This document shows, piece after piece, positions 48,979-57,946 of a stretch of 64,000 bases of DNA (position 1 is the first letter of the stretch; each line of letters starts with the position of its first letter). The stretch lies in the NCBI RefSeq assembly GCF_006716095.1, contig NZ_VFOK01000001.1:3131375-3195374 (forward strand), written 5' to 3'. Below the pieces are notes generated by a model. That model was given only the letters and a program-made list of their open reading frames with translations. It was not told where the DNA came from and did not search any database. The position numbers were made by a program, and so were the translations under genes. This stretch comes from Barrientosiimonas humi. GTDB taxonomy: Bacteria > Actinomycetota > Actinomycetes > Actinomycetales > Dermatophilaceae.

Positions 48979-50754
48979 TTGGACGGCATCGGCCGCGGCA
49001 CGATCCTGGGCGGGCGCTACGAGATCGACCGCGCGCTGTCCCGGCGGGACGGCGTCGAGCAGTGGATCGCCCGCGACGCCACCCTCGGCCGCGAGGTGAC
49101 GGTCACCTGCTTCGCCGCCGACCACCCGTTCGCCTCCGCGGCGCTCGACTCCGCCCGCCGCGTCGCGGGCGTCGAGGACCGCCGGCTCAGCCAGGTGCTC
49201 GACGTCGGCACCGAGACCGACCCGCCGGTGTCGTACGTCGTCTCCGAGGCCACCCACCACTCCCAGTCGGTCGCGGCGCTGCTGCGGCTCGACACGCTCC
49301 CGGCCGAGGAGGTGCGCCGCCTGGTCGGTGAGTCCGCGCTCGCCCTGGAGACCGCGCGCCAGCGGGGCCTGCACCACCAGATCCTCAACCCGCACCACGT
49401 GCTGCGCAGCCCCGACGGCGCCGTGCAGGTCGCGGGCGTCGCCGTCGGCGCGGCCCTCACCGGGCACGACGGCGACGACGGCGACACCGCCTCCCGCGAC
49501 GACGTGCGCGCGCTCGTGTCGGTGGCGTACGCCGGCCTCACCGGCCGCTGGCCCGGCCCCGACGAGGTGCCCGGGCTCGAGACCGTCTCGCGCCGCGCCG
49601 ACGGCCAGCTGCCCAGCCCGAGCGAGCTGGTCAGCAACGTGCCGGGCGACCTGGACACCCTGGCCCGCACCGTGCTCGGCGACGACGAGGGTCCGCGCAC
49701 GCCGGGCGAGCTCGCGCGCCAGCTGTCGCCCTGGTCGTCCGACCAGGTGCACGGCATCGGTGGCCGCACCCCCGAGCAGGGCGGCGTCACCGGCGTCGAG
49801 CAGCGCGGCGGCCGCACGAGCGGCACGACCGGCCGGCACCTCGCGGGCGGCGCCGCCGCCGCCGGAGCCGGTGCTGCCGGTGCCGGCGCTGCCGGTGCCA
49901 CCGCCGCGGGCGCGACCCGTGCCGACGACGACCTGACCGACCCGCGCGGCCTCGGCACCGACCCCGACGCGACCGTCGTGGGGCGCCGTCCCGAGTTCGA
50001 CAACGACGAGACCTCGACCTTCCAGGCCGCGCCGGCGAGCGCGTACGACCCCTATGTCGAGGAAGACCTCGACCCGCCGCTGCCGCTGCTCACCTCCGGC
50101 ACCGCCGAGCCCGACCGCAGCAGCAGCCGGCTCGCCCTGGCCATCGTCGCGGTGACGGTCGTCGTCGCGATGCTGCTGGGCTTCCTCGGGCTGCGCAGCC
50201 TGTTCGGCAGCCCCGACAGCACCAGCGCCGACGACCCCGCCGCGCCGGGCACCAGCGCCACCTCCACCGCGAGCGGCACCGGCGGCTCGACCAGCTCCAG
50301 CGCGTCCCCGTCGTCGGGCCAGAAGCTCACCGTCTCCGACATCACCAGCCTCGACCCGCAGGGCGACGGCGACGAGCACAACGACCTCGTCGACAAGGCC
50401 ATCGACGGCGACCCCGAGACGGTCTGGATGACCCACCGCTACCTGCGCGAGACCTTCACCCGCTCCGGCAAGCAGGCAGCCGGTGTGGTCCTGGACCTCG
50501 GTGAGCCCCGCGATGTCGGTACCGTGAAGGTGCTGGTCGACGGGGGCGCCATCGACGCCACCGTCTACGTCAGCGACGAGAAGCAGATCGAGGGGGCTCA
50601 GCAGCTCGGCCAGCTCAGCGGCACCGGGCAGCAGGAGGTCCGCTCCTCGGACGCGAAGAAGGGGCGTTACGTCATCGTGTGGGTCACCAAGCTCGGGCCG
50701 CAGGACACCGGCGGCTTCCGCGCGCAGATCGGCGAGATCGAGGTGCTGTCGTGA
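48979..50754 (+). CDS. Membrane pseudokinase with extracytoplasmic C-terminal domain (MurJ partner type)
   Basis: The 591-residue protein opens with a kinase-like lobe (ILGGRYEIDRALSRRDGVEQ) lacking the usual catalytic HRD and DFG motifs: the HHQILNPHHVLRSPDGAV segment replaces HRDLKPxN. An Ala/Gly-rich linker follows, then one membrane helix (~383–405, LAIVAVTVVVAMLLGFLGL) and a discoidin-like extracellular region (KAIDGDPETVWMTHRY). In mycobacteria the equivalent is fused to MurJ and binds the FHA protein FhaA when phosphorylated. TTG 48979 is chosen because AAGGAG lies 8 bases upstream. Confidence 0.82.
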   Translation: MDGIGRGTILGGRYEIDRALSRRDGVEQWIARDATLGREVTVTCFAADHPFASAALDSARRVAGVEDRRLSQVLDVGTETDPPVSYVVSEATHHSQSVAALLRLDTLPAEEVRRLVGESALALETARQRGLHHQILNPHHVLRSPDGAVQVAGVAVGAALTGHDGDDGDTASRDDVRALVSVAYAGLTGRWPGPDEVPGLETVSRRADGQLPSPSELVSNVPGDLDTLARTVLGDDEGPRTPGELARQLSPWSSDQVHGIGGRTPEQGGVTGVEQRGGRTSGTTGRHLAGGAAAAGAGAAGAGAAGATAAGATRADDDLTDPRGLGTDPDATVVGRRPEFDNDETSTFQAAPASAYDPYVEEDLDPPLPLLTSGTAEPDRSSSRLALAIVAVTVVVAMLLGFLGLRSLFGSPDSTSADDPAAPGTSATSTASGTGGSTSSSASPSSGQKLTVSDITSLDPQGDGDEHNDLVDKAIDGDPETVWMTHRYLRETFTRSGKQAAGVVLDLGEPRDVGTVKVLVDGGAIDATVYVSDEKQIEGAQQLGQLSGTGQQEVRSSDAKKGRYVIVWVTKLGPQDTGGFRAQIGEIEVLS

Positions 50755-50757
50755 TTC

Positions 50758-50817
50758 CTTTGGTCGCGTCTCCTCCTCCGGCCGGGGTCGCAGGCTCCCC
50801 CGCCCGGCATCGTCGAC
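50758..50817 (-). repeat. Dispersed 60-bp repeat, copy C (reverse orientation)
   Basis: Its reverse complement reads GTCGACGATGCCGG, GAGCCTGCGA, GGCCGGAGGAGGAGACGCG, nearly identical to copy B. It begins 4 bases after the pseudokinase stop and lies upstream of sigM. Confidence 0.8.
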
Positions 50818-50880
50818 ACGACGCCACACCCTCACACCTCGTGAGCTCATCCGACCTGCGCACCCGTCCGCCCGTGCGCC

Positions 50881-51447
50881 ATGGCTGACACCGCGCCGCT
50901 CGACGAGCGGTCCGACCGGGACCTGCTGGCGCAGCACTGCGCCGGTGACCCGGACGCGTTCGGCGAGCTGTTCCGCCGGCACAAGGACCGCATGTGGGCG
51001 GTGGCGCTGCGCACCTGCCGCGACCCCGAGCTGGCCGCCGACGCCGTCCAGGACGGCTTCATCTCGGCCTTCCGCCGCGCCGACAGCTTCCGCGGCGACT
51101 CCCAGGTGACCACCTGGCTGCACCGGATCGTCGTCAACGCCTGCCTCGACCGGATCCGTCGGATCAAGCCCACCAGCGAGCTCCCGGAGTACGACCTCGC
51201 CGACCGGCACGACCACCACGGCTCGGTCGACGTGCGGCTCGACGTCCAGGAGGCCCTGGCCCGCATCCCCGAGGGGCAGCGGATGGCCCTCACCCTCGTC
51301 GACATGCACGGGATGAGCGTGGCCGAGGCCGCCGAGGTGCTCGACGTCGCCGAGGGCACCATCAAGTCGCGGTGCGCCCGCGGCCGCAGCGCGCTCGCCG
51401 AGCTGCTGCGCGACAAGCACGGTGAGGGATACCCGCTGCCCGGATGA
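50881..51447 (+). CDS. sigM: ECF sigma factor SigM
   Basis: The 188-residue protein contains sigma region 2 (RRHKDRMWAVALRTCRDPEL, then TTWLHRIVVNACLDRIRRIK) and region 4 (IPEGQRMALTLVDMHGMSV, then VAEGTIKSRCARGRSALAEL). Placement between the murJ–pseudokinase genes and trxB–trxA matches SigM of mycobacteria (Rv3911). It directs stress or envelope genes, controlled by the anti-sigma factor encoded 235 bases downstream. Confidence 0.9.
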   Translation: MADTAPLDERSDRDLLAQHCAGDPDAFGELFRRHKDRMWAVALRTCRDPELAADAVQDGFISAFRRADSFRGDSQVTTWLHRIVVNACLDRIRRIKPTSELPEYDLADRHDHHGSVDVRLDVQEALARIPEGQRMALTLVDMHGMSVAEAAEVLDVAEGTIKSRCARGRSALAELLRDKHGEGYPLPG

Positions 51448-51574
51448 GTGTCCCGACAGCCGCGGAACCCCCCTGCGCCCCGGCCTCGTCGCTGCTGCAC
51501 GAGTGCTCCGCACGGCGCAGCTCGCCGATGATCGGCCCAGGTCACGGTCCCACGAAGATTTCTCGAACTCTCGT

Positions 51575-51600
51575 GGAACCCGAGCCCGGGTCCCCGTCGT
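51575..51600 (+). promoter_or_regulatory. Candidate ECF-type promoter upstream of the anti-sigma gene
   Basis: GGAAC (51575–51579), a 15-base spacer and CGTC (51595–51598) fit the GGAAC–CGTC form of SigM/SigE-type promoters. It lies about 85 bases before the anti-sigma start in an unusually long sigM–anti-sigma gap, and would allow feedback production of the anti-sigma factor. Confidence 0.4.
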
Positions 51601-51682
51601 CGTACCGATGTCCTGCCCGTGGTGTGCACCGCGGGCGCCGGTGGCCACCGCCGCCGGTGACGTGTCCGATGGAGGTTGACCA

Positions 51683-52462
51683 GTGACCGCACCCAAGACC
51701 CCCCAGGGTCCTTCGTCGCCCGACGAGGACCCCACGGGTGTGCGCCAGCTCCTCGCGTCGTTGCCCGACCCCGGGCCGATGCCGCAGGACGTCACGCTGC
51801 GCATCGAGTCCGCGCTGCGGGAGGAGCAGGCCGCCCGCGGCTCGTCCTCCGCCGACAACGTGACCCCGCTGGTCTCCCGGTCCACCGCCGACGACACCGA
51901 CGTCGAGCGCGTCGACACCCGCACCTCCTCCGGCAACGGCGGCTCGGTGCGCTGGCTGCGCCCGCTGGCCGCGGTCGGCGCGGCCGCCGCCATCGGCATC
52001 GGCGCGCTCGCCGGCTACCAGGCGCTGCGCGGCGACCAGGGCGTCGCCCCGGCCGCGGCCCCGCCCTCGAGCTCGGCCGCCCAGCAGCAGCCCTCCGGCA
52101 GCGACGTGCTCGACCGGATCACCATCCAGAACTCCGGCCGCGAGTACAGCGCCAGCGGCCTGGCCACCCAGGCCGCCGCGCTGAAGACCCCGACCAGCAC
52201 GATGGACCCGGCCCAGGCCAGCGCGCAGGGGACCGGCCCGATCGGCACCCCCGCCGGCCTGCTCAGCTGCATGCGCAGCATGGGCACCGAGATGCTCGGC
52301 GGCGGGCTGCCCGACAAGATCTCCGCCGACCTGGGCAAGTACGAAGGCCAGCCCGCCGTGATCGTCGTCGTCACCGAGGGCGGCGAGAGCAAGGCGTGGG
52401 TGCTCTCGCGCACCTGCACCGACGGCAACGGCAAGATCGCCGGCCCCACCGCGGTCGTCTGA
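51683..52462 (+). CDS. Anti-sigma factor of SigM (RsmA-like membrane protein)
   Basis: The 259-residue protein has a hydrophilic N-terminus with an ASLPDPGPMPQDVTLRIESA motif typical of these regulators, one membrane helix (~94–113, WLRPLAAVGAAAAIGIGALA) and an extracytoplasmic domain with two Cys (LLSCMRSMG and SRTCTDGNG) that may form a disulfide. By position (Rv3912) it should bind SigM. The GTG at 51683 has GGAGG 7 bases upstream. No overlap with sigM is unusual for such pairs. Confidence 0.8.
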   Translation: MTAPKTPQGPSSPDEDPTGVRQLLASLPDPGPMPQDVTLRIESALREEQAARGSSSADNVTPLVSRSTADDTDVERVDTRTSSGNGGSVRWLRPLAAVGAAAAIGIGALAGYQALRGDQGVAPAAAPPSSSAAQQQPSGSDVLDRITIQNSGREYSASGLATQAAALKTPTSTMDPAQASAQGTGPIGTPAGLLSCMRSMGTEMLGGGLPDKISADLGKYEGQPAVIVVVTEGGESKAWVLSRTCTDGNGKIAGPTAVV

Positions 52463-52493
52463 CGGTCGCCCGGACCGCCGCGCCCGCAGGGGT

Positions 52494-52519
52494 GGAATCG
52501 TGAGCGCCTACGATGCGTT
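52494..52519 (+). promoter_or_regulatory. SigR/SigH-type promoter upstream of trxB
   Basis: GGAAT (52494–52498), exactly 18 bases, then GTT (52517–52519) fits the thiol-oxidative-stress promoter consensus GGAAT–N18–GTT of Streptomyces SigR and Mycobacterium SigH, whose classic target is trxBA. The trxB start follows 63 bases later. Confidence 0.65.
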
Positions 52520-52582
52520 GCACGCCATGCACCGCGTCCGCGAGACGCCGGTGCTGTTGACCTCGTCTCGGAAGGACTCGTC

Positions 52583-53575
52583 GTGACCGCTGCAGGTCCG
52601 GTGCGCAACCTCATCATCATCGGCTCCGGCCCCGCGGGCTACACGGCGGCCGTCTACGCCGCGCGGGCCAACCTGGAGCCGCTGATCTTCGAGGGATCGG
52701 TGACCGCGGGCGGTGCGCTGATGAACACCACCGACGTCGAGAACTTCCCGGGCTTCCCCGACGGGATCATGGGTCCGGACCTGATGGACCAGATGCGCGC
52801 GCAGGCCAAGCGCTTCGGCGCCGAGCTGGTGCGCGACGACGTCGTCGAGGTCAGCCTCGAGGGCCCGGTCAAGGAGGTCGTCACCGGCTCCGGCGAGCGC
52901 CACCGGGCGCGCGCGGTCATCCTCGCGATGGGCTCGGCCTACAAGGAGCTCGGCCTGCCCGACGAGCAGCGCCTCTCCGGCCACGGGGTGTCCTGGTGCG
53001 CCACCTGCGACGGCGCGTTCTTCCGCGAGCAGGACCTCGCGGTGGTCGGCGGCGGCGACTCGGCGCTGGAGGAGGCGATGTTCCTCACCCGGTTCGCCCG
53101 GTCGGTCACCGTCATCCACCGCCGTGACGAGCTGCGCGCCTCCAAGATCATGGCCGAGCGCGCCCTCGCCAACGACAAGGTCACCTTCGCCTGGAACAGC
53201 CAGGTCACCGCGCTGCACGGCGACGCCAAGCTGACCGGCGTCACGCTCACCGACACCGTCGATGGCAGCACCCGCGAGCTGGCCGTCTCCGGCCTGTTCG
53301 TCGCCATCGGCCACCTCCCGCGCAACGAGCTGGTGCGCGGCCAGGTCGAGCTCGACGCCGAGGGCTACGTCCTCGCCGAGGGCCGCACCACCCGCACCAA
53401 CGTCGCGGGCGTCTTCGCCTGCGGCGACCTGGTCGACCACACCTATCGGCAGGCCATCACCGCCGCGGGCTCCGGCTGCTCGGCCAGCCTCGACGCGGAG
53501 CACTACCTCGCGGGCCTGCCCGAGGAGGAGACGCCGCCGGCCGAGCAGGCCGAGACCGTCGGTGCCCCCGCCTAG
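52583..53575 (+). CDS. trxB: Thioredoxin reductase
   Basis: The 330-residue flavoenzyme uses NADPH to reduce thioredoxin. FAD-binding [20 protein letters not shown], the redox-active [11 protein letters not shown] (CATC), the NADPH-binding [19 protein letters not shown] and a C-terminal [20 protein letters not shown] are all present. GTG 52583 is preceded by GAAGGA. It forms a two-gene operon with trxA, 61 bases apart, behind a SigR-type promoter. Confidence 0.97.
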   Translation: MTAAGPVRNLIIIGSGPAGYTAAVYAARANLEPLIFEGSVTAGGALMNTTDVENFPGFPDGIMGPDLMDQMRAQAKRFGAELVRDDVVEVSLEGPVKEVVTGSGERHRARAVILAMGSAYKELGLPDEQRLSGHGVSWCATCDGAFFREQDLAVVGGGDSALEEAMFLTRFARSVTVIHRRDELRASKIMAERALANDKVTFAWNSQVTALHGDAKLTGVTLTDTVDGSTRELAVSGLFVAIGHLPRNELVRGQVELDAEGYVLAEGRTTRTNVAGVFACGDLVDHTYRQAITAAGSGCSASLDAEHYLAGLPEEETPPAEQAETVGAPA

Positions 53576-53636
53576 CCTGATCCGCACCACCCGCCAGACC
53601 CCCGATCTCCATCACCGCAGACGAAAGGACCGTGCC

Positions 53637-53963
53637 ATGGCCGCTCTCAAGAGCGTCACCGACCAGACCTTCGAGCAGGACGTCCTCAAGAGCGACAAGC
53701 CCGTCCTCGTGGACTTCTGGGCCGAGTGGTGCGGCCCGTGCCGCCAGGTCGCCCCGATCCTCGAGGAGATCGCCGCCGAGCACGGCGACAAGCTCGAGAT
53801 CGTCAAGCTCAACACCGACGAGAACCCCGCCATGTCGCGCAAGTACGGCATCACCGGCATCCCGGCGATGAACGTCTACGTCGGTGGCGAGGTCGTCAAG
53901 AGCATCGTCGGCGCCTACCCCAAGCCGCGCCTGGTCAAGGAGCTGTCCGACTTCATCGGCTGA
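53637..53963 (+). CDS. trxA: Thioredoxin
   Basis: This 108-residue protein has the canonical active site WAEWCGPCRQVAP, the cis-proline segment GIPAMNVY and the usual thioredoxin length. It donates electrons to ribonucleotide reductase, peroxidases and methionine sulfoxide reductases. An AAAGGA ribosome site precedes ATG 53637. Its downstream neighbour is a GNAT gene, not the cwlM found at this place in mycobacteria. Confidence 0.98.
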   Translation: MAALKSVTDQTFEQDVLKSDKPVLVDFWAEWCGPCRQVAPILEEIAAEHGDKLEIVKLNTDENPAMSRKYGITGIPAMNVYVGGEVVKSIVGAYPKPRLVKELSDFIG

Positions 53964-54100
53964 TCCACGCCGCGCAGCACCACCCTCACCTCGGCCCCGG
54001 AGCGACCTGCTCCGGGGCCGACGTGCGTCCGCGCCGGCCCGGGATCACCGGTGGGCCTGGGCGGGTCTCGTCGTGGGCGGGGCTCGTACACTCCGGAGCC

Positions 54101-54625
54101 GTGACCGCACCGACCTTCCGCCTCGCCACCGTCGACGACGTGCCCGCCGTGGTGACGCTGGTGACCTCGTCCTACCGGGGTGAGGCCAGCCGCGCCGGCT
54201 GGACCACCGAGGCCGACCTGCTGGACGGGGAGCGGCTCGACCCGCAGGTGCTGCGCGCCGACATCGAGCGCCCGGACAGCAAGGTCCTGCTGGCGGAACG
54301 CTCCGGCGAGCTCGTCGCGTGCGCGCACGTCGCGGTCGAGGACGGCGCCGGCTACTTCGGGATGTTCGCGGTGCGGCCCGACCTGCAGGGCGCCGGGCTC
54401 GGCAAGCAGGTGCTGGGCGAGGCCGAGCGGGTCGCGCGGGAGGAGTGGCGGCTGCCGGCGATGCGGATGACCGTGCTGACCGCCCGGGCCGACCTCATCG
54501 CGTTCTACGAGCGCCGCGGCTTCCGCCGCACGGGCGCCACCAAGCCGTTCCCGTACGGCGACGAGCGCTTCGGGCGACCGCGACGCGAGGACCTGGAGTT
54601 CGCGGTGCTCGAGAAGCAGCTCTGA
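54101..54625 (+). CDS. GNAT family N-acetyltransferase
   Basis: The 174-residue protein has the GNAT acetyl-CoA motif A: MFAVRPDLQGAGLGKQVLGE (V-R-P-x-x-Q-G-x-G-L-G). It also has the start FRLATVDDVPAVVTLVTSSY and the C-terminal IAFYERRGFRRTG. The substrate is unknown. A TACACT hexamer (54087–54092) 9 bases before GTG 54101 suggests a leaderless mRNA. It is convergent with the asparagine-synthase-like gene. Confidence 0.9.
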   Translation: MTAPTFRLATVDDVPAVVTLVTSSYRGEASRAGWTTEADLLDGERLDPQVLRADIERPDSKVLLAERSGELVACAHVAVEDGAGYFGMFAVRPDLQGAGLGKQVLGEAERVAREEWRLPAMRMTVLTARADLIAFYERRGFRRTGATKPFPYGDERFGRPRREDLEFAVLEKQL

Positions 54626-54650
54626 CGCCGGCTCGTCGCCGAAAAGGATT

Positions 54651-54691
54651 GGCCAGCAACGGTTCTCGGCGATCCCGGATCGTTGTTGGTC
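54651..54691. terminator. Hairpin between convergent GNAT and asparagine-synthase-like genes
   Basis: Arms GGCCAGCAACG (54651–54661) and CGTTGTTGGTC (54681–54691) form an 11-bp stem with two G·U pairs, lying between the two stop codons. Confidence 0.5.
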
Positions 54692-54695
54692 GACC

Positions 54696-56483
54696 TCAGC
54701 TCGCGAGCAGCACCGCCGACAGTCGCTTGGCCGGGCCGGGGCCGGCGTCGCCCACCGCGTTCACCCGCTTGAGCTCGTTCCGGGTGAGGTTGCCCAGGTC
54801 CTGGTGGATCGCGCGCAGCGTGCGGTCGGCGACGGCGTCGACCCAGGGCTGGGTGAGCTCGACGACCTGCCCGCTGTCCTCACCGAGCCCCCAGGCGCGC
54901 GCGATCGACCCGCCCAGCGCGTGCGGGCCGCCGCCGGCGGCCGCCTGCTTGCCGAAGATGCGCATGCTCGGGACCTCATCGTCGGTCAGCGGGCCGCCCA
55001 GCTGGTGCAGCCGCTGCTGCACGTCGTCGGCGGACAGGTCGATGCCGGCGTTGGCGTACGGCTGCTGGGCCAGGTCGGGGTCGAGCAGCACCAGCAGGTC
55101 GAGCATGCCGCCCTTGGCCCGGGTGAAGACCCCCGTGCCGGGCCGGTCGGGCCGGTGGCCGAGCGCCAGCACGTCCAGCTGCATGAGCGTGCGCACGGCC
55201 GACAGGTGCATCGGCGAGTGCGCCGCACCGTGCTGCCCGGCCCGGTAGGCCGCGTAGTGCCACTCCGAGGCGTCCGGGGCGTCGGGGTCGACGTCGATCG
55301 CGCGCAGGCCCTTGGCCAGCTGAGCGACCGCGGCCCGGTGGCGAGCGGCGGCGTGCGCCGAGGCGTCCTTCATGCCCGTCGACAGCCACTGCGCCATCTG
55401 CGGCAGCGAGCGGAAGCCGTAGTTGCCCTTGAGCAGCTCGGCGCCCAATCCGCCGAGCTTGACCATCCGGGGGTTGTACCAGGTGCCGCTCATCGGCAGG
55501 ACCCGGTCGTACAGCCCCAGGTGGCTGGTGGCGAAGACGGGGATGGCGGCCTCGCTGAGCCGGATGGGGTCGCCCGGGTCGACACCGGCCCGGGAGTTCA
55601 GCGCGAAGCCGCCCCACCTGCTGAGCTGCTGGGCGCAGGCGTAGTCGGCCTCGTTCGCCGCAGACCGGTTCCACGACTCGATGAGCACCTGGTCCTGAGC
55701 GCCCGCGCGACGCACGGCGGCAAGCATCATGCGTGAGTCGACGCCGCCGGACAGCGCCAGCTCCGGCACGACGCACGGGGAGTCGGCCAGCGCCCGAACC
55801 ACGGCGACGGTCGAGGCCGCGATCCGCCGGGTGAGCTCGGCCCGGTCGTCCTGCACCCGCGCGACCCGCGCGGGCAGCGAGTCGCCGCCCAGCCGCATCC
55901 GCAGCCCCAGGCCGCGGCGTTCCACGTGGAACGAGCGCCCCGCCGGCAGGGAGCTGATCTGGTCCAGCAGCGTCTCCGGCGACATCGACTGGTGGGTGAT
56001 CGCGAGGGTGCGGGTGCGCGCGGTGGCAGCCTCGAGATTGACCGTGGTGGTGCTGCCCATGGCCGTGCGCAGGTCGCGCAGCAGGAGCAGCGAGTCGCTC
56101 ACCGCGACCCAGCCGGACCCGCCGGTGTGCAGCACGGGGATCGAGCCGAACAGGTCGCGCGTGACGGTCAGCTCCGGGCCGGCCCAGGACACCTCGAGGA
56201 ACTCACCGGACAACCCGTCCAGGTCGCCGGTGCCCATCTGCTGCCAGCCGGCGAGGCCGAACCCCAGCGCGCCCCGTTCGTAGTCGACGGCCGTACCGAT
56301 GCCGAACCTGCTGCCCGCGACGTGCCGGTGCACGTCCCGTGCGACGACGAGCACCGTCCGGTGCCGCCAGGTCGTCTCCAGGACCTCCCGCTGCGGGACG
56401 TCGTGCTCGGCCAGCCAGCGCTGGACCCCGCGGCGGCCTCCCCGGTCGCACACCACGACTGCGTACGTCGACACGTCCCCCAC
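54696..56483 (-). CDS. Asparagine-synthase-like protein with PP-loop, inactive glutaminase part
   Basis: The 595-residue protein has a C-terminal ATP-pyrophosphatase fold with the loop LALSGGVDSRMMLAAVRRAG, as in asparagine synthetase B and beta-lactam synthetase. The N-terminal region resembles the amidotransferase domain (GTAVDYERGALGFGL) but lacks the N-terminal catalytic Cys, so it would not use glutamine. A peptide- or metabolite-modifying amide ligase is possible, though no biosynthetic partners are nearby. GTG 56483 or 56474 may start it. A perfect parS-like palindrome at 55919 lies inside it. Family is clear, function unknown. Confidence 0.75.
   Translation of the reverse strand: MGDVSTYAVVVCDRGGRRGVQRWLAEHDVPQREVLETTWRHRTVLVVARDVHRHVAGSRFGIGTAVDYERGALGFGLAGWQQMGTGDLDGLSGEFLEVSWAGPELTVTRDLFGSIPVLHTGGSGWVAVSDSLLLLRDLRTAMGSTTTVNLEAATARTRTLAITHQSMSPETLLDQISSLPAGRSFHVERRGLGLRMRLGGDSLPARVARVQDDRAELTRRIAASTVAVVRALADSPCVVPELALSGGVDSRMMLAAVRRAGAQDQVLIESWNRSAANEADYACAQQLSRWGGFALNSRAGVDPGDPIRLSEAAIPVFATSHLGLYDRVLPMSGTWYNPRMVKLGGLGAELLKGNYGFRSLPQMAQWLSTGMKDASAHAAARHRAAVAQLAKGLRAIDVDPDAPDASEWHYAAYRAGQHGAAHSPMHLSAVRTLMQLDVLALGHRPDRPGTGVFTRAKGGMLDLLVLLDPDLAQQPYANAGIDLSADDVQQRLHQLGGPLTDDEVPSMRIFGKQAAAGGGPHALGGSIARAWGLGEDSGQVVELTQPWVDAVADRTLRAIHQDLGNLTRNELKRVNAVGDAGPGPAKRLSAVLLAS
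55919..55932. promoter_or_regulatory. parS site 1 (perfect palindrome)
   Basis: GTTCCACGTGGAAC is a perfect palindrome and an accepted variant of the ParB-binding site GTTTCACGTGAAAC. It lies inside the asparagine-synthase-like gene, 0.7 kb beyond parB. Confidence 0.75.
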
Positions 56484-56660
56484 ACCTCACTGCCGCACCA
56501 CCGACCTCCCTGTCGGTGGCTGGTGGGGCTGAAGGTAAACCTGTGACTTCGACGACGTCTCGCCAACACGCCGACGGAAATGTTCACCGATCCGGCCGCC
56601 TCTGAAACAATCCGCGCCGCTCGGCGGACTCCCGGGCGTGACCCGCGGGCGGGTCACTGC

Positions 56661-57806
56661 CTACTGCCCTGCCTTCAGCCCCAGCAGCTCGATGATCCGG
56701 TGCAGGTCGTCCACCGAGGCGAACTCGACGGTCATCCGTCCCTTGTGCTTGCCCAGCTGCAGCTTGACCCGGGTGTCCAGCTGGTCCGACATCGACGCCG
56801 CGAGGTCCTCCAGCTGCGGGTCGCGCTGGGCAGGTCCACGCGCGCTGCGCTGCTTGGGCTCGTCGTCCATGCCGAGCGTGACGATCTCCTCCACGGAGCG
56901 CACCGACAGCCCCTCGGCGACGATCCGCTGGGCCAGCCGCTCCATCGCGGCGGCGTCGCCGAGACCCAGCAGGGCCCGGGCGTGACCGGCCGACAGCACG
57001 CCCGCGGCGACCCGGCGCTGAACCAGCGCCGGCAGCTTCAGCAGCCGGAGCATGTTGGAGATCTGCGGGCGGGACCGGCCGATGCGGGTGGCCAGCTCGT
57101 CGTGCGTGCACCCGAAGTCCTCGAGCAGCTGCTGGTAGGCCGCGGCCTCCTCGAGGGGGTTGAGCTGGGCCCGGTGCAGGTTCTCCAGCAGGGCGTCGCG
57201 CAGCAGGTCCTCGTCGGTCGTGTCGCGCACGATCGCCGGCACCGTCTGCTGGCCGGCCTGGCCGCTGGCGCGCCACCGGCGCTCACCCATGACGAGCTCG
57301 TAGCGCACCTCACCCTCGCCGTCACCGACCGGGCGCACGACCACCGGCTGCAGCACCCCGATCTCGCGGATGCTGGCCACCAGCTCGTCCATCTCCTCCT
57401 CGGCGAAGACGGTCCGCGGCTGGCGCGGGTTCGGGCGGATCGCGGCGAGCGGGATCTCGGCGAAGGTCGCCCCCGGCACGGGCGCCAGGCCCTCGCCGGC
57501 CGGCACCGCCGCTGCATCGACGGCAGCCGCGCTGGACGCCGCGTCCTCGGCCGGGGCGGTCACGTCGGTGTCGGCCGCGCGGTCGTCGTCCGGGGTCTGC
57601 GGGGCCGCGCCGTCATCTCCCGGCGTGTCCTGCTGGTTTCCCGTGAAACGGGCCTCGCTCGAGTCCGCCGCGCGGTCCTCCACGGTGGCGGCCGGACGCT
57701 GCTCGGCGAAGAACACGTCGCTGGGACGGGGCGTCCCCGGGGTCGCCGGGGCGCTGGGGATCAGTGCACCCAGCCCACGTCCCAACCCTCGCCGCTTGTC
57801 GCTCAC
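56661..57806 (-). CDS. parB: Chromosome partitioning protein ParB
   Basis: The 381-residue protein spreads from parS sites as a CTP-gated clamp to segregate origins. The N-terminal [13 protein letters not shown] binds ParA. The core shows PRQPRTVF, the CTP-binding GERRWRA box, and [19 protein letters not shown]. The helix-turn-helix [20 protein letters not shown] and a C-terminal dimer domain follow. An acidic, Ala-rich linker of about 70 residues after the ParA-binding peptide is longer than in most ParB. The GTG at 57806 is used. It follows parA with 140 bases between. Confidence 0.97.
   Translation of the reverse strand: MSDKRRGLGRGLGALIPSAPATPGTPRPSDVFFAEQRPAATVEDRAADSSEARFTGNQQDTPGDDGAAPQTPDDDRAADTDVTAPAEDAASSAAAVDAAAVPAGEGLAPVPGATFAEIPLAAIRPNPRQPRTVFAEEEMDELVASIREIGVLQPVVVRPVGDGEGEVRYELVMGERRWRASGQAGQQTVPAIVRDTTDEDLLRDALLENLHRAQLNPLEEAAAYQQLLEDFGCTHDELATRIGRSRPQISNMLRLLKLPALVQRRVAAGVLSAGHARALLGLGDAAAMERLAQRIVAEGLSVRSVEEIVTLGMDDEPKQRSARGPAQRDPQLEDLAASMSDQLDTRVKLQLGKHKGRMTVEFASVDDLHRIIELLGLKAGQ
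57636..57649. promoter_or_regulatory. parS site 2
   Basis: GTTTCCCGTGAAAC has one mismatch from GTTTCACGTGAAAC. It lies inside the 5' part of parB. Confidence 0.65.
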
Positions 57807-57946
57807 GCCGTCCTCGTTCCCACGTCGGTCCTGCCGTTCTGTTCCGCGTCACAGATGACTCGGTTCGCGCCCCGCCGGCGCACCCGCGAGCCTATCGAGC
57901 GGGTGGGGTCGCGCCGCGCACCCACTCCGCCCTGGGGAAAACTCCG

